A stretch of DNA of 29,414 nt, from contig JAWODB010000330.1 in the NCBI GenBank assembly GCA_046483505.1, positions 1 to 29,414 on the forward strand, read 5' to 3'. How positions within the stretch are numbered: position 1 is the first letter of the stretch; every line of letters begins with the position of its first letter. Source of the stretch: BS750m-G62 sp046483505. Lineage in GTDB: Bacteria; Planctomycetota; Phycisphaerae; FEN-1346. A model generated the notes under the pieces. The model had not been told where the DNA came from and searched no databases. It saw only the letters and a list, made by a program, of their open reading frames with translations. This document shows, piece after piece, positions 9,501 through 14,658 of this stretch. Made by a program: the position numbers and the translations under genes.

Positions 9501-9635
9501 GGCGTCGCACACCTCCAGCGCGCCGAGGGCGCGGCAGCCGGTCGAGCAGACGCGGATCGTGGCCTCGGGGGCAGGGGCCGGCGCCAGTTCCCGCCGGCGT
9601 GCTTCCAGATCCTCGGGGGACGACAGCCGTTTCAT
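6567..9635 (-). CDS. NuoF/HydB-like flavoprotein fused to an NfnB/GltD-like NAD(P) oxidoreductase
   Basis: This is a 1022-residue two-part electron-transfer subunit. Residues 1-110 form a thioredoxin-like [2Fe-2S] domain (C30, C34, C66, C70). Residues about 130-545 are the NuoF core with GRGGAGFPTGRKW (FMN/NAD site, about 182-194), CNADEGDPGAF, and a [4Fe-4S] site (C471, C474, C477, C517). Where HydB-type proteins normally carry a ferredoxin domain, a GltD/NfnB-type module follows. It has cysteine-rich motifs (C560, C564, C599, C603, C607, C611), an FAD motif IGSGPAG (653-659), a second nucleotide motif IGGGNAAIDA (781-790) and YRRTREEMPA, typical of NADPH binding in GltD-like enzymes. A C-terminal cysteine group (C1009, C1015, C1018) ends the protein. 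It should carry electrons between formate dehydrogenase and NAD(P), possibly ferredoxin too. Its ATG overlaps the stop of the NuoE-like gene. Confidence 0.9.
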   Translation of the reverse strand: MKRLSSPEDLEARRRELAPAPAPEATIRVCSTGCRALGALEVCDALEAEVRTRNLADRVRVVRVGCHGFCAGAVALVIDPKEIFYQGVTPEDAAEIIEKTVLGGKVIRRLCASAGGRTISRRSKIPFFKHQTRRVLKHCGVVDPRSLEDAVAHGAYAAAAKALASGDPEAVVGEVTRSGLRGRGGAGFPTGRKWQLARQAPGDEKYIICNADEGDPGAFMDRALLEGDPHLVIEGMLLGAFAIGASRGVIYVRAEYPIAIEHTEVALAQAREAGLVGENILGTGVDFDIEIRQGAGAFVCGEETALIASVEGRRGMPRPRPPFPATSGLSAKPTNINNVETWANVPRILADGAEAFASVGTDGSKGTKIFALAGKVNNTGLVEVPMGTTLREIVFDIGGGIPRGRTFKAAQMGGPSGGCVPARYLDLPIDYDSVKEVGAIMGSGGLIVMDEATCMVDIARFFTDFCQKESCGKCAPCRVGTKRMLEILERICRGEGEMEDLDRLVELGEMIQEASLCGLGQTAPNPVLSTLRHFRHEYEIHIREKRCPSHACEVLAPVSCASACPAHVNVPEYVALIAEGRFADALDVIRRRNPLASVCGRACHHPCEMFCRRGDVDEPVAIRHLKRFVTDRVKDAGTPPRWQGPRRGRVAVIGSGPAGLTAAYFLAVMGREVKVFEALDTIGGMLAVGVPEYRLPRDVLERDIDYIRRAGVDIETGRRVDSVQALRREGYDAVFVAAGAHRSYRLDIPGEDSRGVHDAIAYLRRAAMGQLGETPGRVVVIGGGNAAIDAARTALRLGAASVSILYRRTREEMPALRDEIEEAVMEGVDLRFLVTPIEILTEDGRVRAVRCAEMELGEADESGRRRPVPREGAEQTVEADDVIVAVGQQPELEFAAADGHLVVSRGRAVADPVTQHAGGGIFVGGDAVTGPATIVEAIAAGQRAAQAIDIFLGGKGDLPPDRGIASPGKPAEPEDEAAARRRPIRSRSPRKRRGDFEEVIKGYTLRAACAEARRCLRCDLEE

Positions 9636-10168
9636 GCGTTCCGGGTCCGGTAGTCTTGCAGGATGCGCTGGGCGCGTTGGGGGTTGAGATTGCCGAAGTA
9701 CTGGTGGTCGATCATCATGGCGGGCGCCAGGAAACAGGTCCCCAGGCACGCGACCGTTTCGAGTTGAAACATCATGTCGGGCGTCATCTCGCCCTCTTCG
9801 ATGCCGAGTTCGCGCTGGACGGCGTCGAGCACCCTCCCCGCGCCCTTCACATGACAGGCCGTGCCGCGACAGCACCGGATCGTATGGCGGCCGCGCGGCT
9901 CGGTATAGAACTGGGCGTAGAACGAGACGACGCCGTAGATGCGGCTCAGCGGAAGGCGCATGCGGCGGGACAGGTCGCCCAGCGCCGCCGGCGGCAGGTA
10001 CCCGAACCGGTCCTGGATATCCTGGAGCACGCCGATGAGGTTCGAGGCCGGACTCACGTCAAGCGAATCCAGCACCGACTCGATCTCGGTTTCGGACGGT
10101 TCCGCCACCGCGCCCTGCCCCGTGCCGCGACTCTGGGCCTCGGAACGTTGCTCTGTGGAGGAACCCAC
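9632..10168 (-). CDS. NuoE/HydC-like [2Fe-2S] subunit
   Basis: This 178-residue thioredoxin-fold iron-sulfur protein belongs to the NuoE family. The cluster ligands are C100-x4-C105 (in RCCRGTACHVKG) and C141-x3-C145 (in CLGTC), the standard pattern. The region LIGVLQDIQDRFGYLPPAAL followed by SRIYGVVSFYAQFY is the conserved N-terminal helical part. The start codon is GTG at 10168, preceded by GGAGGG at good spacing; the first ~25 residues are low-complexity. It is the first gene of the operon, 36 nt after the predicted transcription start. With the flavoprotein and FdhA it would form a three-subunit NAD(P)-linked formate dehydrogenase. Confidence 0.93.
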   Translation of the reverse strand: MGSSTEQRSEAQSRGTGQGAVAEPSETEIESVLDSLDVSPASNLIGVLQDIQDRFGYLPPAALGDLSRRMRLPLSRIYGVVSFYAQFYTEPRGRHTIRCCRGTACHVKGAGRVLDAVQRELGIEEGEMTPDMMFQLETVACLGTCFLAPAMMIDHQYFGNLNPQRAQRILQDYRTRNA

Positions 10169-10210
10169 GCCTGCCCTCCGCCGATGGAAATGGTCACCGC
10201 GTGCGCAATC

Positions 10211-10239
10211 AGTATAGGATCAGCCGGGCACGTGAGCAA
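10211..10239 (-). promoter_or_regulatory. Promoter of the formate dehydrogenase operon
   Basis: On the minus strand TTGCTC (10239-10234) and TATACT (10216-10211) are separated by 17 bp, a good sigma70-type match. Transcription would start near 10204, giving a 36-nt leader with a GGAGGG ribosome site. GGTGACC-type words occur at 10191-10197 and twice overlapping near 10279-10290; they could be regulator sites but this is weak. Confidence 0.6.
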
Positions 10240-10376
10240 GGGCCCTCGGACCTGCCGATCCACATCGTGCAGGCGGAAGGTCACCGGTCACTCCAACAGC
10301 CAGGCGACGCGCCGGTGGCCCGTACGGAGCACCACACGATCGGCCGGAACCGAGGCGACACGTTTGTGCCGAGCCA

Positions 10377-10408
10377 GGCCGGAAGGCCATCCTCACGCCT
10401 TCCAGGCC
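10377..10408. other. Hairpin in the gap upstream of the operon promoter
   Basis: GGCC-GGAAGGC pairs with GCCTTCC-A-GGCC (11 bp with one bulge) around a 9-nt loop. No T-run follows on either strand. It may help end transcripts of the GNAT-CBS gene, but a terminator call is not secure. The remaining 130 bp between here and the operon promoter show no gene. Confidence 0.35.
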
Positions 10409-10415
10409 CTCTCGC

Positions 10416-10544
10416 CTAGAGCGGTTTGACCGCGCGGGGCGGCGCGGTGGTTCTCCGTCACCACCGCGCCTGGTGCATCCCGAACCTGCGCGCGGCGGGT
10501 GCGGAGACCTGCCGCGCTACCATGCCAAACTGAAAGCGCTCTAG
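10416..10544. mobile_element. Palindromic MITE-like element, copy A
   Basis: This 129-bp unit is bounded by CTAG on both sides. The ends CTAGAGCGGTTT and AAAGCGCTCTAG are inverted repeats (11 of 12). Inside lie two GC-rich hairpins: an 11-bp stem at 10441-10470 (GGCGCGGTGGT with ACCACCGCGCC), and a second of the form GCGCGGCGGGT/ACCTGCCGCGC. It has the same architecture and length as copies B and C but different end sequences, so it is a related subfamily. It shares its right CTAG with copy B, as if one element had inserted at the edge of the other. No coding capacity. Confidence 0.6.
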
Positions 10545-10670
10545 CACTACAACGCTAACTCGTGCGCGGCGGGTCTCCGTACCCGCCGCGCAGCGCTGAA
10601 AAGGCCGTTTCGAGCGCGGTGGGTGCCCAGACCCACCGCGCAAATGGCCGACTTAGCGTTGTAGTGCTAG
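10541..10670. mobile_element. Palindromic MITE-like element, copy B
   Basis: This 130-bp unit has perfect 18-bp inverted ends: CTAGCACTACAACGCTAA at 10541-10558 and its exact reverse complement at 10653-10670. If the outer CTAG is a target duplication, the terminal repeat proper is CACTACAACGCTAA. Two internal hairpins have 11-bp stems and 6-nt loops (10564-10591 and 10614-10641), so the whole can fold as a three-armed structure. It carries no gene and would need a transposase in trans. The right CTAG supplies the stop codon of the neighbouring GNAT-CBS gene. Confidence 0.72.
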
Positions 10671-11563
10671 CCGACGTAGAAGGCGAGGATGTCCTTCCGT
10701 CCGATCACGCCCACCAACCGCCCCTGGGCATCCACGACCGGCACACACCGGATCCGGCGCGAGTGAAAGAGGCTGATCACCCGCGCCAGGGACCAGTCCG
10801 CCCGGGCCGTGACCACCTGCCGGGTCATCAGGTCGCCCACCGCCTTCGACAGGCCGCCCGGCATCAGCAGGTCCGTCTGCGAAATGATGCCGACGATACG
10901 TTCCCGGTCGTCCAGCACGGGCATGGCCCCGATGGGATGCGAGAGGAACAGGTCGACGGCCCTCCGGCACGGGAGGCTCGGGTGGGCGCAGACCACCTGA
11001 CGGGTCATCAACTCGGCCACCCGCACCTTGGACGGGTCGTGGAGGTGGCAGACCTCCAGAGCCATCTCCACCTCCATCTCGTCGTGCCACGCCAGGTCGT
11101 CGAATCCGCACTTGCGGAACACGTGCCGGGCGCGCCGGTTCGCCGCCTCCACCGAGATCCAGATGCGGCAGAAGCCGACCTCGTGGGCCAATCGGACCGC
11201 GCACCGCGCCAGTTGCGTGCCGATGCCCCGGTCCTGGAACGGCGGCGACACGACCACCAGCATCTCGCAGGCGTCGTCTTGCATGGGAAACAGCGCCGCG
11301 TGTCCCACGACGCCCGCGTCCATCGAGAGAGCCACCAGGTTCAGGCCGTCGGCGATCATCCCCCGGGCCCATCGGCGACAGGCGTCGTCCCGAATGGGTG
11401 GCAATCCCCAGAAAGCGTTTCGGGGCTCGTACGCCAGGTACATCGCCACCAGGGCCTCGGCCCGCGAATCGTCAAGCGGGGTGATCAGGACCGGGGCCCC
11501 TCGCTTGGTGACAAAGGCGTAGGGCGCCCGGGCAATCGTCGATCCGCTGACTCGAGGGTCCAT
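10667..11563 (-). CDS. GNAT N-acetyltransferase fused to a CBS-domain pair
   Basis: This 298-residue two-domain protein has a GNAT acetyltransferase domain at about 22-172, with the acetyl-CoA loop QDRGIGTQL at 110-118 and the following ANRRARHVFRKCGF. A pair of CBS domains (about 180-235 and 241-298) each opens with the repeated VxxLMTRQVV motif and ends in GIISQTDLL or GVIGRKDIL. CBS pairs bind adenine nucleotides, so acetylation may be gated by energy state; the substrate is unknown. I chose ATG 11563 with GGGGGA just upstream; a GTG at 11602 would add 13 residues. The TAG stop lies inside the CTAG edge of the adjacent palindromic element. It resembles a fusion of AcuA- and AcuB-type functions, but I do not assign that name. 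Confidence 0.82.
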   Translation of the reverse strand: MDPRVSGSTIARAPYAFVTKRGAPVLITPLDDSRAEALVAMYLAYEPRNAFWGLPPIRDDACRRWARGMIADGLNLVALSMDAGVVGHAALFPMQDDACEMLVVVSPPFQDRGIGTQLARCAVRLAHEVGFCRIWISVEAANRRARHVFRKCGFDDLAWHDEMEVEMALEVCHLHDPSKVRVAELMTRQVVCAHPSLPCRRAVDLFLSHPIGAMPVLDDRERIVGIISQTDLLMPGGLSKAVGDLMTRQVVTARADWSLARVISLFHSRRIRCVPVVDAQGRLVGVIGRKDILAFYVG

Positions 11564-11661
11564 ACGGTCCCCCACGGACGTATGGCCACATTGTCCGACC
11601 ACTTGCTCTTGCGCCGGCCGTGCCTGTCCGGAACCCCACGCCCGGGCCGTCAGGCCGATGT

Positions 11662-11680
11662 GACGGTCGGTATGACCGTC
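11662..11680. promoter_or_regulatory. Candidate operator, inverted repeat at transcription start
   Basis: GACGGTC, 5-nt spacer, GACCGTC: a perfect 7-bp inverted repeat. It covers the predicted start point (about 11678) of the GNAT-CBS promoter, where a bound repressor would block initiation. Purely positional inference; no cognate regulator is identified. Confidence 0.4.
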
Positions 11681-11684
11681 GATG

Positions 11685-11712
11685 ATTGTAAAGACCCCTT
11701 CGACCCTGTCAA
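11685..11712 (-). promoter_or_regulatory. Promoter of the GNAT-CBS gene
   Basis: On the minus strand a consensus TTGACA (11712-11707), a 16-bp spacer and TACAAT (11690-11685) give one of the best sigma70-type promoters in the window. The leader to ATG 11563 would be about 115 nt. Confidence 0.65.
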
Positions 11713-11841
11713 GATGCCTTGCAAGGGGTGCCGTCGACCTTTGTGTGTCGATTGCGGAACCAGATGCCAGCGGAGCGTTGGCGACCGCGGAGAGGATATC
11801 CCCATCGTAGTTGAAGGTCGATGGCGGCTCCGGGATTCATG

Positions 11842-11961
11842 TTAACCGGCCTTTCGTGCCGACGCAACCTGTTCGCCGCACGCGGCGTCGCCCAGGTACG
11901 CCTTCAAGATCCAGAGATGTTGATAGCCCATGATGCGGCGGAAGCGCGTCTCGGTCGCCAC
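11842..11961 (-). pseudogene. Remnant of an IS256-type transposase (C-terminal ~39 codons)
   Basis: The frame reads VATETRFRRIMGYQHLWIL followed by KAYLGDAACGEQVASARKAG and a TAA stop. The xxRFRRIMGYxxLWxLKA pattern is like the extreme C-terminus of IS256-family (mutator) transposases. No catalytic DDE region or start remains upstream, because the frame runs into the helicase-like remnant. It is therefore a 3' fragment of an insertion sequence. Recognition is from memory of the family and moderate only. Confidence 0.45.
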
Positions 11962-11983
11962 CCACCCAGTCCGCCTCGCAGGG

Positions 11984-12148
11984 CATGGCGTCGCATCGCC
12001 AGGCGCCCAGGCGGCCGTCCCACGTCCGAAGGTCGGGGCCGAAGAGGTCCCGCACCGGCTCCGCGGCGAGGCCGCCCAAGAGCAGCGTGCCCCGGTCGAA
12101 GCGGAGGCGGGGGCCATCGCCGGCCCGCTCTGTATCGGAGGAAGGCAT
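11984..12148 (-). pseudogene. Remnant N-terminus of a DEAD/DEAH (XPB/Rad25-like) helicase
   Basis: From ATG 12148 the frame gives about 55 codons, including LRFDRGTLLLGG and DLRTWDGRLGAWRCDAM. The FDRGTLLL...W(D)xRxGAWR pattern is typical of the start of bacterial XPB/Rad25-like superfamily II helicases. Family resemblance ends abruptly around 11984, next to the transposase remnant in another frame. All helicase motifs are missing, so this is a truncated start left after insertion and deletion. Confidence 0.4.
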
Positions 12149-12300
12149 CGGCGGCATTACAGGGAACCGCCGCGGAGGCCGCCACACCCGTCCCGGTCCG
12201 CGGAACGGGAAATGCGCCGCGGGGTCCTTTTCCCTGGCTCCGAAGCCTGTCATGTGTATGATGCATCCTTCGTGAGAACTGAAAGGGGAAAGGGAGACCA

Positions 12301-12600
12301 ATGGCCAAGCAAAGACGACCGAATGCAAGCACGCTGAAGGAATGGGCCCGGGGCTTCTCGCTGCTCTCGGACAAGACCCGCGTGGGCATCCTGGCGGAAC
12401 TGAGCAAAGGCCCGTCGAATGTGGGCGGGCTGTGCAAGGCCCTGAAACTCAAGCAGCCGACGCTCAGCCACCACCTGGGCCTGCTGCGGATGGGCCGGCT
12501 CGTAAGCGGCACCCGGCAGGGCAAGTCGGTGATTTACACGGCCGACAAGAAGGCGCTGAAGGAGTTGCAGGCGGCGGTCGGGAAGTTGACGCCGAAGTAG
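12301..12600 (+). CDS. ArsR-family HTH transcriptional regulator
   Basis: This 99-residue winged-helix protein has LSDKTRVGILAELSKG (22-37), a recognition region around NVGGLCKALKLKQPTLSHHLGLL (40-62), and the wing RLVSGTRQGKSVIYTAD. The SxHLxLL pattern is diagnostic of ArsR/SmtB-type repressors. The metal-binding ELCVCDL motif of ArsR is absent; only one cysteine (45) lies near that position, so it may not sense metal. AAAGGGAG gives a strong ribosome site before ATG 12301. It stands alone between remnants and the MarC gene, so its target is not evident. Confidence 0.88.
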   Translation: MAKQRRPNASTLKEWARGFSLLSDKTRVGILAELSKGPSNVGGLCKALKLKQPTLSHHLGLLRMGRLVSGTRQGKSVIYTADKKALKELQAAVGKLTPK

Positions 12601-12758
12601 GTCATGTCCTGCGAGATAGGCGCGACTGAGACCCGCACCGGGGTCCTGGCTTCCGGAGTGCCGCTGACATCGTAGGATGACATAGCGCCCCAAGCACAGT
12701 GCCATGGATGCAGAGATTCGAATGGTGGCAAGAACCTGACGAAGGGGGTCACCGTAGA

Positions 12759-12786
12759 TTGCCCGTGACATCTCAAAGGATAACAT
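12759..12786 (+). promoter_or_regulatory. Possible promoter of the MarC-family gene
   Basis: TTGCCC and TAACAT are separated by 16 bp. The predicted start near 12793 would leave a leader of only ~15 nt before ATG 12808. Weak hexamers, so low confidence. The rest of 12601-12758 shows no gene. Confidence 0.3.
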
Positions 12787-12807
12787 CCCGCTTTCGATGA
12801 TGAGGCC

Positions 12808-13422
12808 ATGGAAGGTGATCTTGTGACCGTCCTGGTTGACGCCCTGTACCTCCTGGCGCTGATCAACCCGATCAGCAAAGTCTCCGTGCTTTCTGCTTTC
12901 CCGCCGAGCGACGGACAACGAGAACTCAGGGCGGTCACGAGCAAATCGAGCCTAATTGGGGCCGCGATACTCCTTGCCGCCATGGCCTTTGGCGATCTTC
13001 TCCTTCGCATGGTCTTTCACGTTCAGTTGCACGCCCTCCAGTTGGCGGGAGGTACTGTCCTTTTCTGGGTCGGCTTCAATGCCTTGCGAAAGGGCGTGTT
13101 CTTCGAGAGGGAAATGCAGAACCGGTTCGAGGATGTGGCTCTTGTCCCCCTGGCTTGTCCGATGATCGCCGGCCCGGCCACCATCACGGCATGTATCGCG
13201 TTGCCGGCGAAGTCCGGGTTCGTTTTCCCCGCCCTCTCCCTGGTCATCGCGGTGGCTATCAACTATCTGATCATGCGCCTTGCCGGACCCATCGCCGCAG
13301 TTCTGAGACGATTCAACATTCTCGGCGCCCTGATTCGTATTACCGGGCTGGTTGTGATGACCATGGGGGCACAGATGGCGTTGGACGGGCTTGCTGGTTG
13401 GCAGTCGACTGCACAGGCCTAA
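12808..13422 (+). CDS. MarC-family (UPF0056) integral membrane protein
   Basis: This 204-residue protein has about six transmembrane helices, and its N-terminal LLALINPISKVSVLSAF is the hallmark of MarC/UPF0056 proteins. LVPLACPMIAGPATIT (about 111-126) is the second family signature. The helices run across GAAILLAAMAFGDLLLRMVF, LQLAGGTVLFWVGFNAL, FPALSLVIAVAINYLIMRL and LGALIRITGLVVMTMGAQMAL. The family has no firmly established transport substrate; the name comes from a mar-locus neighbour in E. coli, where a multidrug role was not confirmed. ATG 12808 has GATGAGG just upstream. It appears monocistronic. Confidence 0.9.
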   Translation: MEGDLVTVLVDALYLLALINPISKVSVLSAFPPSDGQRELRAVTSKSSLIGAAILLAAMAFGDLLLRMVFHVQLHALQLAGGTVLFWVGFNALRKGVFFEREMQNRFEDVALVPLACPMIAGPATITACIALPAKSGFVFPALSLVIAVAINYLIMRLAGPIAAVLRRFNILGALIRITGLVVMTMGAQMALDGLAGWQSTAQA

Positions 13423-13515
13423 GCGATAGCGACAGCAGCGGAAAGGCAGTCCGAGGAGTCGGCAGGAACATGAGTTAGATCACCTCACCTGCCGACCACA
13501 TCATAAGAGTGGCTC

Positions 13516-13537
13516 TCCTCCCGAAACGGTGGGAGGA
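13516..13537 (+). terminator. Possible terminator after the MarC-family gene
   Basis: TCCTCCC pairs with GGGAGGA around the 8-nt loop GAAACGGT. A short TTTTCT follows 8 nt later. The spacing to the T-run is long, so this is a weak intrinsic terminator at best; it lies about 95 bp after the stop. Confidence 0.35.
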
Positions 13538-13578
13538 CACGCCGTTTTCTCGTGCGTAACCCCAATCCTCGCAAGAGG

Positions 13579-13708
13579 TTAGCACTACAACGCTAACTTG
13601 TGCGCGGCGGGTCTCCGCAGGCGCCGCGCAGCCCTGGAAAGGCCGTTTCGAGCGCGGTGGGTGCCCAGACCCACCGCGCAAATGGCCGACTTAGCGTTGG
13701 AGTGTTAG
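13579..13708. mobile_element. Palindromic MITE-like element, copy C
   Basis: This 130-bp unit is flanked by TTAG on both sides (13579-13582 and 13705-13708). Inside are the same terminal repeats as copy B: CACTACAACGCTAA and, at the other end, the complement of CACTCCAACGCTAA (13 of 14). About 60 bp of the right half (AAAGGCCGTTTCGAGCGC onward) is essentially identical to copy B. The different 4-bp flanks (TTAG here, CTAG in B) show that the flank belongs to the target and not to the element. Confidence 0.7.
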
Positions 13709-13750
13709 GGACGCTGTCCGCCTGAGCGGATTGCGGCGTGGGCCTGAGCA

Positions 13751-13881
13751 GGGCCGACACGGCCTCTGGGGGAGATTCCATCTCCCCCAGACCCACTCGG
13801 CCCATCCCCAACACAAGCAGAGGGCCAAGCGCGGCGGGGCTCCGTACCCGCCGCGCTCTCCCGCAAAGGGGGGACATCCCC
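13751..13881. repeat. Cluster of nested hairpins
   Basis: GGGCCGA (13751) and TCGGCCC (13797) enclose a perfect 12-bp stem with a 3-nt loop (TCTGGGGGAGAT / ATCTCCCCCAGA, 13765-13791). A 10-bp GCGCGGCGGG/CCCGCCGCGC hairpin follows at 13829-13856, and then a small GGGGG-ACAT-CCCCC hairpin near 13868. The second stem resembles the internal stems of the palindromic elements, so this may be an eroded relative. The rest of 13709-14170 has no gene; a 12-bp-spaced direct repeat GGTCATAAAA occurs at 14085 and 14097. Confidence 0.5.
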
Positions 13882-14174
13882 CATCGTGGCCCCCGTAAGC
13901 CCCTGGAGCCCCGTCGCGTCGGCGTCGGCCTCACCCGACGCCCGAAGGCTGGAGGGCCGGCGCCGAGGCGACGGGGCGAAAGGGGCGGCCCCTGGCAGCC
14001 TCAGAGCCGAGGCCGAGAAACCCAAAAAGTCCTGCCCGGCTGGCAGGCGGGAAGCGGTCCATTTGGCCACCGACCGGGCCAAGTGGTCATAAAATCGGTC
14101 ATAAAACGCATGTTATAGGCGTCGGGCGATACAAAAAGGAGGGCCGTAAGTCTTTGACTTGACGCGACTTAGGG

Positions 14175-14223
14175 TGGCGTCCCCAGGAGGATTCGAACCC
14201 CCAACCTTTGGCTCCGGAGGCCA
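14175..14223 (-). tRNA. Displaced 3' half of tRNA-Arg(CCG), probable attachment site
   Basis: On the minus strand the sequence starts at TGGC, has anticodon loop CTCCGGA (anticodon CCG) and GCCA closing the stem, then a variable loop, a T-arm GGGGG-TTCGAAT-CCTCC, the 3' acceptor strand TGGGGAC, discriminator G and an encoded CCA. The 5' half is missing: no complementary GTCCCCA and no D-arm precede it. A 3'-only tRNA copy is what integration of a tyrosine-recombinase element into a tRNA gene leaves at the far end. The functional tRNA would then lie outside the window. Confidence 0.68.
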
Positions 14224-14247
14224 CTGATCGCCTCGTAAGCCATTGCA

Positions 14248-14330
14248 TTACAAGCACTTACAATGCGTTTTTCGGCCGAAAACGAGGCTTACAAGTGGTT
14301 GACAAGCAGCCCCACAAGTAACTGACAAGT
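14248..14330. repeat. Phased ACAAG repeats and a 14-bp palindrome next to the tRNA fragment
   Basis: ACAAG occurs at 14250, 14291, 14302, 14314 and 14325; the last four are 11-12 bp apart, on one helical face. TTTTCGGCCGAAAA at 14269-14282 is a perfect palindrome. Such arrays next to an att core are typical of integrase arm-type or excisionase sites. The minus-strand frame across 14250-14460 is open without a start and could be an eroded gene tail, but I cannot identify it. Confidence 0.45.
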
Positions 14331-14499
14331 GGCTACGCAGTGGCGACTGACCCAATTTGTGACCCACTTTGTCCATGACAGCCGGGCGCTCGTTTGGCGG
14401 CTTCGGCGTAGCCCCGCCTGCCCCTTCAGATGCTGCGACGGCGACGCATGACGCCCAGTCCCCTCAGCGCCCTGGGGCATCCGGTGGTCCGCCGACCGG

Positions 14500-14592
14500 C
14501 TATTCCTGCGCGTCCGGCTTGCAGGTGAACTTTCCGGCGGCACGGGCGGCGGCGATGACGTCGCGGATGCGGCCCGTGCGACCATCCATCAT
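14500..14592 (-). CDS. Small ORF, 30 residues, unknown
   Basis: A 30-codon reading frame, beginning MMDGRTGRIRDVIAAARAAG and ending FTCKPDAQE before a TAG. It is preceded by GAGGTG at correct spacing (and GGAGGTGA further up), with an in-frame TGA shortly upstream, so the start is well defined. It lies 66 bp after the stop of the large LamG/transglutaminase gene, on the same strand. I do not recognise the product. It is either a true small protein or the tail of a lost gene. Confidence 0.35.
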   Translation of the reverse strand: MMDGRTGRIRDVIAAARAAGKFTCKPDAQE

Positions 14593-14658
14593 AGGCACCT
14601 CGCTTCACCTCCAGATCCGGGAAAGAACGTTCCGAATCCACGTGCTCGTGACTCAACG

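Noticed and set aside
309..9653. Long plus-strand open frames opposite the formate dehydrogenase operon
   Set aside because: They are arginine-, glycine- and proline-rich shadows of the GC-rich minus-strand genes and show no domain.
11672..11845. Short plus-strand frame with several CxxC pairs
   Set aside because: It overlaps the promoter and operator of the GNAT-CBS gene, lacks a ribosome site and looks accidental.
14175..14260. Complete tRNA-Arg gene
   Set aside because: No D-arm or matching 5' acceptor strand upstream of the anticodon arm.
10416..14330. CRISPR array
   Set aside because: The repeats are palindromic elements and short phased words; there are no regularly spaced repeats with unique spacers.
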